Notes: generated from the sequence alone by a model not told the origin. 64,000 bases of DNA from Mariniflexile sp044335535 (GCF_044335535.1 NZ_JBIQVZ010000001.1:620001-684000), one strand, 5' to 3'. Positions 9,044-17,868 are shown, counted from the stretch's first letter. Translations and numbers: made by a program.

Positions 9044-9076
9044 AGACCTCACAGGTTTTAAAAACCTGTGAGGTCT
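9044..9076. repeat. 33-bp perfect palindrome, family C copy 1
   Basis: Sixteen-base perfectly complementary arms around one central base: AGACCTCACAGGTTTT and its complement. A sister copy at 13422-13454 differs in the CAC/GTG positions with matching changes in both arms. It lies directly upstream of the small gene ending at 8789. Confidence 0.85.
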
Positions 9077-9090
9077 AAACCGCAACAGTC

Positions 9091-9140
9091 CCTCCCCAAG
9101 CCTGCATTGAGCGCAGTCGAAATGGGGAGGCTAGGTGGGG
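9091..9140. repeat. Composite repeat: family B hairpin inside family D flanks
   Basis: The core 9105-9124 is a family B hairpin (arms CATT/AATG around the conserved TTCGACTGCGCTCA core, read on minus). It is bracketed by CCTCCCC and GGGGAGGCTAGGTGGGG, the CT/GA-rich family D type found at other junctions. It follows the stop of the large metH gene. Confidence 0.65.
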
Positions 9141-9141
9141 A

Positions 9142-11841
9142 TTATTCATCTGCAATAGTAGGATGCAACCATTTTCTAGCTTTTTCCTTTGTGATGCCTT
9201 TACGTACTGCATAATCTGTCACTTGATCATCTGTTATTTTTCCCAAGCCAAAATATTTCGCTTCGGGGTTTCCAAAATAATAACCCGAAACCGCTGCTGC
9301 TGGCCACATCGCTAAACTTTCGGTTAATTGGACACCAATAATTTTTTCAACATCCAACAAACTCCAAATCGTTTCCTTTTCTAAATGGTCTGGGCATGCT
9401 GGATACCCTGGTGCTGGACGAATCCCTTTGTAGCTTTCTTTAATTAAATCATCATTTGAAAGCGTTTCATTGGCATCATAGCCCCAGTGTTTGGTTCGTA
9501 TTTGTTTGTGTAAGTATTCGGCTAAAGCTTCTGCAAACCTATCGGCAATGGCTTGCGCCATAATCGCATTGTAATCGTCTTCTTTGGCTCTATAACTATC
9601 GGCTAGCTCCTGTGCACCAAAAATAGCCACACAAAACGCACCCATATAATCGGTTTTCCCCGTGTCTTTTGGCGCTATAAAATCGGCTAAAGCTATATTT
9701 GGAATCCCTTCTCTTTTACTTAATTGCTGACGTAAGGTTCTAAAAACAGCTATTTCCTTTCCTTTTTTCTGAACTGAAATATCGTCATGATTGATAGTGT
9801 TTGCTTCAAACAAACCAAAAACGGCTCTAGGCTTTAATGATTGTTTAGCAATAATTTCTTTTATCATGGCTTGCGCTTCATTATACATAATGGTAGCTTG
9901 TTCGCCAACAACATCGTCAGTTAAAATATCTGGAAATTTACCATGCAAATCCCAGCTTCTAAAAAACGGGCTCCAATCGATATAAGGCTCTAGTTCTTTT
10001 AAGCTTAATTGCTTTAAAACTTGAATACCCAGTTCGTTTGGCTTTACAATTTCCGATGTTTCCCAATCAATTTTAAACTTTCTTTTTCTAGCTTCATTTA
10101 TTGAAATATATAATTTCTCTTTGCCTCGTTTTAAAAACTTGGTACGAAATTCATCATAATCCTTTTTCAAGTTTGCTACATACGCATTGGCTGTTTTTTT
10201 GTTCAGTAAATCACCCACAACGGTTACAGCTCTAGATGCGTCGTTCACATGAACCACGGCATTTTTATACTGTGGATCAATCTTTACAGCTGTATGCGCT
10301 TTTGATGTGGTTGCTCCTCCAATAAGTAAAGGCAAGCTGAAATTTTGACGCTCCATTTCTTTTGCCAAATACACCATTTCATCAAGAGATGGCGTGATTA
10401 GTCCAGATAGTCCAATGACGTCTACATTATGTGCTTTTGCCTCAGATATAATTTTTTCAGGTGGTACCATAACCCCTAAATCGACTATTTCATAATTGTT
10501 ACATGCTAAAACAACACTTACTATATTTTTACCAATATCGTGTACATCGCCCTTTACTGTTGCCATCAACACCTTACCAATAGCTTGTTGAAACTCACCT
10601 TTTTCGGCTTCAATAAACGGATTTAAATAACCAACGGCTTTTTTCATAACACGTGCCGATTTTACGACCTGTGGCAAGAACATTTTTCCTGCTCCAAACA
10701 AATCACCTACCACGTTCATTCCAATCATCAAATGACCTTCAATAACATCTATAGGTTTTTCAGCTTGCAATCTAGCGGCTTCTACATCTTCAATGATAAA
10801 CGCATCAATACCTTTTACTAATGCATGAGTGATTCTGTCTTGAATCGGATTTTCTCGCCAAGATAAATCAACTCCTTTTTCTACTTTAGAACCTTTTACG
10901 GTTTCCGCAAAGTCCAATAAGCGTTCGGTAGCATCGTCACGTCTGTCTAAAATAACATCTTCAACGTGTTCCAACAAATCTTTTGGAATATCATCATACA
11001 CCTCTAAAAGCGACGGGTTTACAATACCCATATTCATACCCGCTTGAATAGCATAATATAAAAACACTGAGTGCATCGCTTCACGAACCCCATCGTTTCC
11101 TCTAAACGAAAACGACACGTTACTCACACCTCCACTAACGCTTACGTTTGGTAAATTTTGACGGACCCAACGTGTGGCTTCAATAAAATCGATGGCATTT
11201 CTACGGTGTTCATCCATTCCTGTTGCTACAGGAAATATGTTTAAATCAAAAATAATATCTTCGGAAGGAAAGCCTACTTTATTTACTAAAATATCATACG
11301 AACGTTTACATATTTCTAATCGACGTTCATAATTATCGGCTTGTCCAACCTCATCAAACGCCATAACTACAACGGCAGCACCGTAACGTTTTATCTGTTT
11401 GGCTTCCCAAATAAATTTGTCTTCGCCTTCCTTTAAGGAAATAGAATTCACCACACATTTACCTTGTACAACTTGCAAACCGGCTTCTATGATTTCCCAT
11501 TTAGAGCTATCGATCATAATAGGCACTCTGGAAATATCGGGTTCAGCAGCAATAAGATTTAGAAAACGTACCATAGACTCTTTACCGTCTATAAGTCCGT
11601 CATCCATATTAATATCAATAATTTGTGCACCTCCATCTACTTGATGACGCGCAATATCTAAGGCTTCATCAAATTGTTCGTCTTTAATAAGTCTTAAAAA
11701 TTTTCTGGAACCAGCTACATTAGTACGCTCACCAACGTTTATGAAATTGCTGTTTTCATTTAGGACTAGAGGTTCTAATCCTGAAAGTCTCATGAACTTT
11801 CTTTGAGTGTTGGGTGTTGGGTGTTGGGTGTTGGTGCTCAT
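9142..11841 (-). CDS. metH: Methionine synthase, cobalamin-dependent: folate, B12 and reactivation domains
   Basis: Carries three of the four MetH modules: pterin (methyl-THF) binding from about residue 30 to 300 (NFINVGERTNVAGSRKF), cap and B12 domains with the cobalamin ligand motif DVHDIG at 432-437 (His434), and the AdoMet-dependent reactivation domain near the C-terminus (RPAPGYPACPDH). The homocysteine module is a separate gene at 12134-13150. The first ATG (11841) overlaps the preceding stop as TAATG, but its first 16 codons are a heptamer array read as STNTQHPTPNTQ; the conserved start is the ATG at 11793. Needs the partner subunit, vitamin B12 and MetF product. Confidence 0.95.
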   Translation of the reverse strand: MSTNTQHPTPNTQRKFMRLSGLEPLVLNENSNFINVGERTNVAGSRKFLRLIKDEQFDEALDIARHQVDGGAQIIDINMDDGLIDGKESMVRFLNLIAAEPDISRVPIMIDSSKWEIIEAGLQVVQGKCVVNSISLKEGEDKFIWEAKQIKRYGAAVVVMAFDEVGQADNYERRLEICKRSYDILVNKVGFPSEDIIFDLNIFPVATGMDEHRRNAIDFIEATRWVRQNLPNVSVSGGVSNVSFSFRGNDGVREAMHSVFLYYAIQAGMNMGIVNPSLLEVYDDIPKDLLEHVEDVILDRRDDATERLLDFAETVKGSKVEKGVDLSWRENPIQDRITHALVKGIDAFIIEDVEAARLQAEKPIDVIEGHLMIGMNVVGDLFGAGKMFLPQVVKSARVMKKAVGYLNPFIEAEKGEFQQAIGKVLMATVKGDVHDIGKNIVSVVLACNNYEIVDLGVMVPPEKIISEAKAHNVDVIGLSGLITPSLDEMVYLAKEMERQNFSLPLLIGGATTSKAHTAVKIDPQYKNAVVHVNDASRAVTVVGDLLNKKTANAYVANLKKDYDEFRTKFLKRGKEKLYISINEARKRKFKIDWETSEIVKPNELGIQVLKQLSLKELEPYIDWSPFFRSWDLHGKFPDILTDDVVGEQATIMYNEAQAMIKEIIAKQSLKPRAVFGLFEANTINHDDISVQKKGKEIAVFRTLRQQLSKREGIPNIALADFIAPKDTGKTDYMGAFCVAIFGAQELADSYRAKEDDYNAIMAQAIADRFAEALAEYLHKQIRTKHWGYDANETLSNDDLIKESYKGIRPAPGYPACPDHLEKETIWSLLDVEKIIGVQLTESLAMWPAAAVSGYYFGNPEAKYFGLGKITDDQVTDYAVRKGITKEKARKWLHPTIADE
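11807..11836. repeat. Heptamer tandem array (TGTTGGG)4
   Basis: Four near-perfect seven-base units between metH and the ABM gene. They are in frame with metH from its first ATG and would be translated as a Thr/Gln/Pro/Asn-rich N-terminal extension. Confidence 0.85.
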
Positions 11842-12122
11842 TATTTATAATGTTCTACTGTTGGAAATGGTTCGTAAAAATGATGCAATAATTTTTTCCA
11901 CTCTTGGTATGCCTCAGATTTACGAAATCCTTCTTCATGATCTTCAATGGTTTCCCAATTCACTAATAGTAAATATTTATCTTGTTGCTCTATACATGAC
12001 TTCAATTCATGGGATATATATCCTTTCATGGATGAGATTATTCTTTGTGCTTCATGAAAACTTTTTTCAAAATCTTTTGAAAGTCCTTTTTTTATATTTA
12101 AAACAGCAACTTCTAGAATCAT
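11841..12122 (-). CDS. ABM-like (antibiotic biosynthesis monooxygenase fold) small protein
   Basis: A 93-residue ferredoxin-like alpha/beta barrel protein of the ABM superfamily: an N-terminal strand MILEVAVLNIKKG, a helix FEKSFHEAQRIISSM, then the strand pair YLLLVNWETIEDHEEGFRKSEAYQEWKKLL typical of the family. Members include heme-degrading and quinol monooxygenases and many uncharacterised proteins. It is embedded between the two methionine synthase genes, its stop overlapping the metH ATG by one base, so it is co-expressed with them. A role in MetH upkeep is conceivable but unproven. Confidence 0.75.
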   Translation of the reverse strand: MILEVAVLNIKKGLSKDFEKSFHEAQRIISSMKGYISHELKSCIEQQDKYLLLVNWETIEDHEEGFRKSEAYQEWKKLLHHFYEPFPTVEHYK

Positions 12123-12133
12123 AATCAGTTCTT

Positions 12134-13150
12134 TTATTGGATTCCTGCCTCCACAGGAATGACAAACTTTCTTGGTTTGTATTTAGCTGCTAATTGCGCA
12201 ATCACGTTAATATGCTCTGGCGTTGTTCCACAACAACCGCCAATAATATTTATTAAATTCTTTTTTAAATACTCTTCTATTTGTTCACCCATTTCTTCTG
12301 GAGATTCATCGTATTCACCAAAAGCATTTGGCAAACCAGCATTGGGATGTGCAGAAATAGCAAAGTCTGTTTTATTGGCTATAGCTTCTAAATGAGGCTG
12401 TAATAAATTAGCTCCTAAAGCACAATTAAACCCAATAGATAATAGTGGAATATGCGACACCGAGATTAAAAATGCCTCGGCAGTTTGTCCCGACAATGTT
12501 CTACCAGACGCATCGGTAATTGTACCACTTAGCATAATAGGCACATCAATATGGCGTTCTTCCTTAACTTCTTCTATCGCAAATAATGCCGCCTTGGCGT
12601 TCAATGTATCAAACACGGTTTCAACCAAAAGTAAATCGACTCCACCATCAATTAGTGCTTCCACTTGTTGTTTGTATGCAATACGCAACTCATTAAAAGT
12701 GACCGCTCTATAACCGGGATCGTTTACATCGGGTGACATACTAGCCGTACGGTTTGTTGGTCCAATAGAACCTGCCACAAAACGAGGTTTATTAGGTTCT
12801 TTTTTGGTAAATTCATCAGCAACTTCTTTTGCTATTTTAGCCGATTGGTAATTCAACTCATACACCAAATCTTCCATTTGATAATCTGCCATAGCAATCG
12901 TTGTTCCCGAAAATGTATTGGTTTCTACAATATCCGCACCTGCTTCAAAATATTTAGCATGAATCGTTTTAATAGCCTCTGGTTGTGTAAGAGACAACAA
13001 ATCATTATTACCTTGCAATGGTGTTGGATAATCTTTAAAGCGCTCGCCTCTAAAATCTTCTTCAGTAAATTTATATTGTTGAAGCATCGTTCCCATAGCA
13101 CCATCGAGTACTAGAATACGGTCTTGTAAAGCTTTATGTATGTTAGACAT
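12134..13150 (-). CDS. metH: Methionine synthase homocysteine-binding module (split MetH)
   Basis: A 338-residue homocysteine S-methyltransferase-type barrel starting MSNIHKALQDRILVLDG at ATG 13150. The zinc ligands are visible as GFNCALGA and GGCCGTTPEH. It supplies the homocysteine module missing from the downstream 9142-11841 gene, so together they equal one full MetH. The last residues VIPVEAGIQ are encoded by a family A hairpin at 12141-12160, so the natural C-terminus probably ended near KPRKF before the element arrived. A SAM riboswitch lies 53 bases upstream, placing the whole metH unit under S-adenosylmethionine control. Confidence 0.93.
   Translation of the reverse strand: MSNIHKALQDRILVLDGAMGTMLQQYKFTEEDFRGERFKDYPTPLQGNNDLLSLTQPEAIKTIHAKYFEAGADIVETNTFSGTTIAMADYQMEDLVYELNYQSAKIAKEVADEFTKKEPNKPRFVAGSIGPTNRTASMSPDVNDPGYRAVTFNELRIAYKQQVEALIDGGVDLLLVETVFDTLNAKAALFAIEEVKEERHIDVPIMLSGTITDASGRTLSGQTAEAFLISVSHIPLLSIGFNCALGANLLQPHLEAIANKTDFAISAHPNAGLPNAFGEYDESPEEMGEQIEEYLKKNLINIIGGCCGTTPEHINVIAQLAAKYKPRKFVIPVEAGIQ
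12141..12160. repeat. Junction hairpin family A, copy 2 (inside metH coding end)
   Basis: ATTCCTG and CAGGAAT arms around CCTCCA. It is read through in frame to give IPVEAGIQ at the C-terminus of the homocysteine module. Confidence 0.75.
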
Positions 13151-13203
13151 GTTGATGTTTTTATATCTGAATGTCATCAAGAAAAGTAAAAGAAACACTT
13201 TTC

Positions 13204-13347
13204 GTTATCTTTCTGAATAGCTCCTGAAATAAATTCAGGACAAGCAGTAGAACGTAGCACCTTCTTTTAAGGCCCTGATGGCCATCAGGACATGTAAAGG
13301 GTTGCCAAGGCTTCAACGGGTCTATTCCCTCAACCTTTCTTGATAAC
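13204..13347 (-). promoter_or_regulatory. SAM-I (S-box) riboswitch upstream of metH
   Basis: On the minus strand the closing helix P1 pairs GTTATC (13342-13347) with GATAAC (13204-13209). Conserved aptamer segments are present in order: AGAAAGG, GAGGGAATAGACCC, GAAGCCTTGGCAACC, a GC-rich P3 hairpin (CCTGATGGCCATCAGG) and AGGTGCTAC, then a P4 hairpin. A 7-bp hairpin (13181-13203, GAAAAGT/ACTTTTC) directly follows P1 and may be the expression platform, though no T-run follows. A TATTTTTG -7 element at 13376-13383 fits a promoter for it. Confidence 0.93.
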
Positions 13348-13421
13348 ACAATTAATAAGGTTATGAACTCGTGTGCAAAAATACTAACTATATTTTTGTT
13401 ATCCTACTTAATTTCGTTCTC

Positions 13422-13454
13422 AGACCTGTCAGGTTTTAAAAACCTGACAGGTCT
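13422..13454. repeat. 33-bp perfect palindrome, family C copy 2
   Basis: AGACCTGTCAGGTTTT and its exact complement around one base. It lies ten bases after the cysM stop and upstream of the metH promoter, so it could end the cysM transcript; no long T-run is attached. Confidence 0.85.
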
Positions 13455-13463
13455 CAAATAGTG

Positions 13464-14351
13464 TTATTCAAATAATGTTGAAGACAAGTACCTGTCGCCT
13501 CTATCGCAAATAATGGCAACTATAACACCACTCTCTAAAGTTTCTGCTAATTTTAAAGCTGTAAAAACAGCCCCACCACTACTCATACCTGCAAAAATGC
13601 CTTCTTCTTTTGCTAAGCGTTGGGTCATGGTTTTTGCTTCATCTTCCGTTACTTCAATAACGATATCTACTTTCGATCTATCAAAAAATTTAGGCACATA
13701 TTCTGGCGACCATTTTCTTATGCCTGGAATTTTAGAACCATCATCAGGTTGTGCCCCAACTATAGTAATGTTTTTATTTTTCTCTTTTAAATAGGTTGAA
13801 ACGCCCATAATAGTCCCCGTAGTTCCCATGGCCGACACAAAATGAGTGACTTCACCTTGTGTATCTCTCCAAATTTCTGGACCAGTGGCTTTATAATGTG
13901 CTTTCCAGTTGTCATCATTTTCAAACTGATTTAAAAGAAAATATCCTTTCTCGTCCCGTAGTTGAAAAGCAACATCTCTAGAGCCTTCAATCCCAATATC
14001 AGCAGGTGTTAAAATAACCTCAGCACCATACGCTCGCATGGTTTTAACCCGCTCTTCGGTTGAGTTTTCGGGCATCACCAAAACCATATTCAAACCTAAT
14101 AATTTTGCTATAAATGCCAATGCAATGCCTGTATTGCCACTTGTTGCTTCAACTAAAGTTCCACCTTGACTAATGTCTCCGCGTTTTAAAGCTTCAGATA
14201 TCATATTAAAAGCCGCACGATCTTTAACACTTCCACCTGGATTATCGCCTTCAAGTTTTAATAATAGCTTTACCTTTTTATTTTGAATGATATGACTTGC
14301 TTCAACCAAAGGTGTATTGCCTATTTGGTCTGTAATACTAGCGTATTCCAT
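13464..14351 (-). CDS. cysM: Cysteine synthase, CysM (type B) family
   Basis: PLP enzyme joining O-acetylserine and sulfide. The 295-residue product starts MEYASITDQIGNTPLVEAS; the PLP lysine is in GGSVKDRAA, the phosphate-binding loop is EATSGNTGIALA, and the asparagine/sulfide loop is GTTGTIMGVS. The segment GAQPDDGSKIPGIRKW is the CysM-type rather than CysK-type loop, so thiosulfate or other sulfur donors are possible. The start overlaps the end of cysE by 14 bases, so the pair are translated together. I preferred ATG 14351 over an upstream in-frame ATG lying inside cysE. Confidence 0.93.
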   Translation of the reverse strand: MEYASITDQIGNTPLVEASHIIQNKKVKLLLKLEGDNPGGSVKDRAAFNMISEALKRGDISQGGTLVEATSGNTGIALAFIAKLLGLNMVLVMPENSTEERVKTMRAYGAEVILTPADIGIEGSRDVAFQLRDEKGYFLLNQFENDDNWKAHYKATGPEIWRDTQGEVTHFVSAMGTTGTIMGVSTYLKEKNKNITIVGAQPDDGSKIPGIRKWSPEYVPKFFDRSKVDIVIEVTEDEAKTMTQRLAKEEGIFAGMSSGGAVFTALKLAETLESGVIVAIICDRGDRYLSSTLFE

Positions 14352-15108
14352 TTTTCTTTGGCCTAATTTTAATTTCCGTTTGATATGTAACCAATGAGTT
14401 TTCTGGAACCGATTGAGTAATCCAAACATTGGCTCCAATGGTACTATTTGCTCCTATTACGATATCACCACCTAAAATGGTCGCATTGGCGTAAATAGTC
14501 ACATTATCTTCAATAGTTGGGTGACGTTTGGTAGATTCTAAACTTTTTTTAACCTGAATACCGCCCAAAGTAACGCCTTGGAAAATTTTTACGTTATTTT
14601 TTATTATAGATGTTTCACCAATAACAATTCCTGTTCCGTGATCCACAAAAAACGAATCGCCAATGGTAGCTCCCGGATGAATATCGATACCTGTAATACC
14701 ATGCACATATTCACTCATCATTCTAGGAATAATTGGTACGTTCTGCACATACAACTCGTGACTTAAACGATAAATAGAAATAGCGTAAAATCCTGGACAT
14801 GCCAAATAAACCTCTTCTAAACTTTTGGTAGCTGGGTCGAAATTAACCACAGCAATAGCATCTAAATCTAGTTTAGCTCTAATGTCTTGAAACTTACCTT
14901 GAAATTCATTCCAGATGGTTTCACCATCGTTTATATCCAAATTATTGGATATGTCTAAAAAGGTTTTCTTTAAAGATTGAAGCTCATTTTCATGTTCATC
15001 AAATACATAATAAAATAATCGTTTTGTAAATGTTTTTACAACATCTTTTAAACGAACATTATATTTCTTTTGAATCAATTTATCATTTAACCCTTGGTAT
15101 GTATCCAT
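14338..15108 (-). CDS. cysE: Serine O-acetyltransferase
   Basis: Activates serine with acetyl-CoA for cysteine synthesis. The 256-residue protein has the helical N-terminal domain of the long flavobacterial form, then a left-handed beta-helix of hexapeptide repeats (GIDIHPGATIGDSFFVDHGTGIVIGE within it) carrying the catalytic DHGTG histidine. It ends in a short basic tail rather than the cysteine-synthase-docking Ile tail being obvious (last residues KKNGIR). It forms a unit with overlapping cysM. Confidence 0.93.
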   Translation of the reverse strand: MDTYQGLNDKLIQKKYNVRLKDVVKTFTKRLFYYVFDEHENELQSLKKTFLDISNNLDINDGETIWNEFQGKFQDIRAKLDLDAIAVVNFDPATKSLEEVYLACPGFYAISIYRLSHELYVQNVPIIPRMMSEYVHGITGIDIHPGATIGDSFFVDHGTGIVIGETSIIKNNVKIFQGVTLGGIQVKKSLESTKRHPTIEDNVTIYANATILGGDIVIGANSTIGANVWITQSVPENSLVTYQTEIKIRPKKNGIR

Positions 15109-15192
15109 ATCAAATACTTTTAACTGTCTAATGGTTGTCGTTATTCAATGTTGAAATTTACAACAATAAAAGCCTTTTTAAAAAAACTTTTT

Positions 15193-16245
15193 TTACTGAA
15201 TAGATTGCACTACGGCTTTAGGTGCTTCTTTTCGAGTACCATCAAAACCATCAATACCACTCACCGTTGTATATTTCAACACATACTTTTTACCTGGATT
15301 GATAATTCTGTATGCTGCTTGGCACATTAAAGTTGCTTCATGGAATCCACAAAGAATTAGTTTTAATTTTTCTGGATAGGTATTAACGTCTCCTATGGCA
15401 AAAATACCTGGTATGTTAGTTTGATAATTTAATGAGTTATCAACTTTTATGGCGTTTTTTTCAATTTCCAATCCCCAGTCGGCAATAGGTCCTAATTTTG
15501 GAGATAATCCAAATAATGGAATAAAATGGTCGGTTTCTAAACGGAACTCTTCACCATCTCTACTTACGGTTAACGCTTCAATCTTACCATTGCCATGTAG
15601 TTCTGTAACTTCGGCAGGCGTTACCAAATTGATTTTTCCTAAATCTTTTAATTCGCCTACTTTTTCAACAGAATCTAAAGCACCTCTAAACTCATTTCTT
15701 CTGTGAATTAAGGTTACTTCCGAAGCTATATCGGCTAGAAAGATACTCCAATCTAAAGCAGAGTCTCCTCCACCAGAAATCACTACTCGTTTATCTCTAT
15801 ATACTTCTGGGTCTTTAATAAAGTATTCCAAACCATTATCTTCATAAATATCTAGTTTGTCTAATCCTGGTTTTCTCGGTTCAAAAGAGCCCAATCCACC
15901 GGCAATAGCTACCACAGGCGCATGATGTTTGGTGCCTTTATTGGTCGTTACAATAAAAGTACCATCTTCAAGTTTCTCTATAGTTTCTGCACGCTCACCT
16001 AAAGTAAATCCTGGCTCAAATTGTTTTCCTTGTTCTAACAAGTTTCTAGTTAAATCGCCAGCTAGTATTTCAGGAAATCCTGGTATATCGTAAATAGGTT
16101 TTTTAGGGTAAATTTCTGAACATTGCCCGCCTGGTTGTGGTAATGCATCAATTAAATGGCATTTAAGTTTTAACAATCCTGCTTCAAAAACCGTGAATAA
16201 CCCTGTTGGTCCAGCACCTATTATAAGTATATCTGTTTTAATCAT
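15193..16245 (-). CDS. Ferredoxin-NADP reductase, thioredoxin-reductase-like type
   Basis: A 350-residue FAD/NAD(P) flavoprotein: FAD-binding ILIIGAGPTGLFT at the N-terminus, a second dinucleotide motif VVISGGGDSALDW, and the GIFAIGDVNTYPEKLKL FAD site. It has no CxxC redox pair, which excludes true thioredoxin reductase and fits the YumC-type ferredoxin/flavodoxin-NADP reductase family. It lies in the sulfite-reduction cluster 13 bases after the siroheme gene, so supplying reduced ferredoxin to the sulfite reductase at 17892-19994 is a reasonable inference. The ATG at 16245 is preferred over an earlier in-frame start in the preceding coding end. Confidence 0.85.
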   Translation of the reverse strand: MIKTDILIIGAGPTGLFTVFEAGLLKLKCHLIDALPQPGGQCSEIYPKKPIYDIPGFPEILAGDLTRNLLEQGKQFEPGFTLGERAETIEKLEDGTFIVTTNKGTKHHAPVVAIAGGLGSFEPRKPGLDKLDIYEDNGLEYFIKDPEVYRDKRVVISGGGDSALDWSIFLADIASEVTLIHRRNEFRGALDSVEKVGELKDLGKINLVTPAEVTELHGNGKIEALTVSRDGEEFRLETDHFIPLFGLSPKLGPIADWGLEIEKNAIKVDNSLNYQTNIPGIFAIGDVNTYPEKLKLILCGFHEATLMCQAAYRIINPGKKYVLKYTTVSGIDGFDGTRKEAPKAVVQSIQ

Positions 16246-16258
16246 TTTACAACTCTTT

Positions 16259-16912
16259 TTACTCTTTTTTCTCAATTAATCCTTTGGTAAATTCATTAAG
16301 TGTTTCCACCTTTTGTTCAAAATCACCTTTTATTGTTTTTCTATATTCATTTAAATTTTTAACCAAATCGTCTACATTTTCTGGAATGACATCTTCAAAA
16401 AACTGACGCAAACGTTTGGCAGTTGTTGGCGATTTTCCATTGGTTGAAATCGCTACTTTCACATGCCCTTTTGTTACAATACCACCCATATAAAAATCGC
16501 AATACGGTGGGTTATCGGCAACATTTACTAAAATACTACGCTTACGGCAATGCTTATGAACTTTTACATTCACACTAGGCACATTGGTAGTTGCTACAAC
16601 TATGTGTTTTCCTTCTAAATAGCGTTTACTATAGCGTCTTTTTATCAACTTAACATTTCCTTTTTTTGCTAGCTCTACAGTACCTTCTCTAAACATAGGC
16701 GACACCATAGTTACTTTAGCATCTGGACTGGATTTTAACAAAAAGGTTAATTTTTCCTCAGCTACATGGCCTCCACCAACAATAAGCACATTAAGACTGT
16801 TCAGCTTTAAAAAAACAGGATATAAATTATTCCTTTCAGCCCCTTCCTTCCCCAAAGGAGAAATTTGCTCACTCAAATTGTTGATTTTTATAGCTGATTT
16901 TTTCATATCCAA
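16259..16912 (-). CDS. Precorrin-2 dehydrogenase / sirohydrochlorin ferrochelatase (Met8p/CysG-N type)
   Basis: Last steps of siroheme synthesis, the cofactor of sulfite reductase. The 217-residue protein contains a Rossmann motif VLIVGGGHVAEEKLTFLL, a conserved VNVADNPPYCDFYMGGIV segment and GKSPTTAKRLRQFFED. The normal N-terminus would begin near LYPVFLKLN; about 28 extra residues precede it, and nine of them (SPLGKEGAE) are encoded by a family D repeat at 16839-16860. Thus a spacer element has become coding or a downstream start is used. Partner of cobA at 17017. Confidence 0.88.
   Translation of the reverse strand: MDMKKSAIKINNLSEQISPLGKEGAERNNLYPVFLKLNSLNVLIVGGGHVAEEKLTFLLKSSPDAKVTMVSPMFREGTVELAKKGNVKLIKRRYSKRYLEGKHIVVATTNVPSVNVKVHKHCRKRSILVNVADNPPYCDFYMGGIVTKGHVKVAISTNGKSPTTAKRLRQFFEDVIPENVDDLVKNLNEYRKTIKGDFEQKVETLNEFTKGLIEKKE
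16839..16860. repeat. Family D element inside precorrin-2 dehydrogenase N-terminus
   Basis: CCCCTTCCTTCCCCAAAGG-type sequence, in frame with the gene and read as SPLGKEGAE. Related to elements at 17762, 17869, 19998, 20129, 22406 and 53900. Confidence 0.65.
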
Positions 16913-17016
16913 ATATTATTTGTTTTTTAATGGTCATATGGACACGAGCGATAGCGAACTGGCGAAGCAATCGCTATATTTTTCATTGGTGCTTACGTTT
17001 CCAAAGCATGGCGATT

Positions 17017-17829
17017 TCATGAATTATTAGCTACTTCTTTATAAATGGATGTTAATTGAACACGTTCTTTTACAACATCGCCAATAATAATAATTGCTGG
17101 GTTTGCCAATTGCTTTTCTTCAACTATTTTTCTAATCGTACTGATAGTACCAAAACCAAACTTTTCATTTTCGGTAGTACCTTCCTGAATGATAGCTATT
17201 GGTGTATCTTGTTTGTTTTCTGCTGAAAAAATCTGAACAATTTCATCTAATTTACCCATTCCCATCAAGATAACAACTGTTGCTGTTGATTTTGCCGCAA
17301 TAGCTACATCACCAGACAATTGATGTGCTTTAGTAGTTCCTGTTATTACCCAAAAACTTTCTGAAGCGCCACGTTTTGTCAACGGAATGCCTTGGTATGC
17401 TGGCACTGCAATGGATGATGAGATTCCCGGCACCACAAAGGTTTCCAAACCAAATTGTCTTACATAATCTATCTCTTCAGCACCACGACCGAAAACAAAA
17501 GGATCCCCCCCTTTTAAGCGAACTACATGCCCTTTTTCTTTGGCTTTCGATACAATGAGTTCGTTAATTTGCTCTTGTTGAAAGGCATAACACCCTTTAC
17601 GTTTCCCCACAAAAATAAGCTCTGCATCTTGCGAAGCGTACTTAAGAAGCGCTTCGTTTATAAGCGCATCGTACAAAATGACATGTGCGGATTCAATGGC
17701 CTTAATTGCTTTAAGCGTAATTAATTCCACATCACCTGGACCTGCACCTACTACCGTTAGTTTCCCCCTAACCCCCGAAGGAGGAATATAAGCTGAACTG
17801 TTAATATGTTTATTTTTTTCTTTGCTCAT
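17017..17829 (-). CDS. cobA: Uroporphyrinogen-III C-methyltransferase
   Basis: Methylates uroporphyrinogen III twice to precorrin-2 using SAM. The 270-residue product has the GxGxGD SAM motif LTVVGAGPGDVELIT, the YDALINEALL segment, RLKGGDPFVFGRGAEE and VPGISSSIAVPAYQGIPLTKRG. About 23 residues precede the usual family start; the stretch IPPSGVRG there is encoded by a family D repeat (17762-17785). It is co-directional with the dehydrogenase/ferrochelatase and sulfite reductase, so the siroheme is made beside its user. Confidence 0.94.
   Translation of the reverse strand: MSKEKNKHINSSAYIPPSGVRGKLTVVGAGPGDVELITLKAIKAIESAHVILYDALINEALLKYASQDAELIFVGKRKGCYAFQQEQINELIVSKAKEKGHVVRLKGGDPFVFGRGAEEIDYVRQFGLETFVVPGISSSIAVPAYQGIPLTKRGASESFWVITGTTKAHQLSGDVAIAAKSTATVVILMGMGKLDEIVQIFSAENKQDTPIAIIQEGTTENEKFGFGTISTIRKIVEEKQLANPAIIIIGDVVKERVQLTSIYKEVANNS
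17762..17785. repeat. Family D element inside cobA N-terminus
   Basis: CCCCCTAACCCCCGAAGGAGG in frame with cobA and read as IPPSGVRG. Second case in this operon of a CT/GA-rich spacer element translated near a start. Confidence 0.65.
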
Positions 17830-17868
17830 TTAAATTGTCATATATAACCGACTATTACACCGCTATAC

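Noticed and set aside
11807..11836. Heptamer arrays as CRISPR or VNTR-phase switch
   Set aside because: Units are seven bases without spacers. A phase switch at metH would need unit loss to shift frame, but a conserved downstream ATG makes this weak.
9142..13150. metH broken by frameshift
   Set aside because: Both halves are complete modules with own starts and an intervening gene, as in a genuine split MetH.
13161..13349. 62-codon frame upstream of metH
   Set aside because: It is the SAM riboswitch aptamer read as protein.
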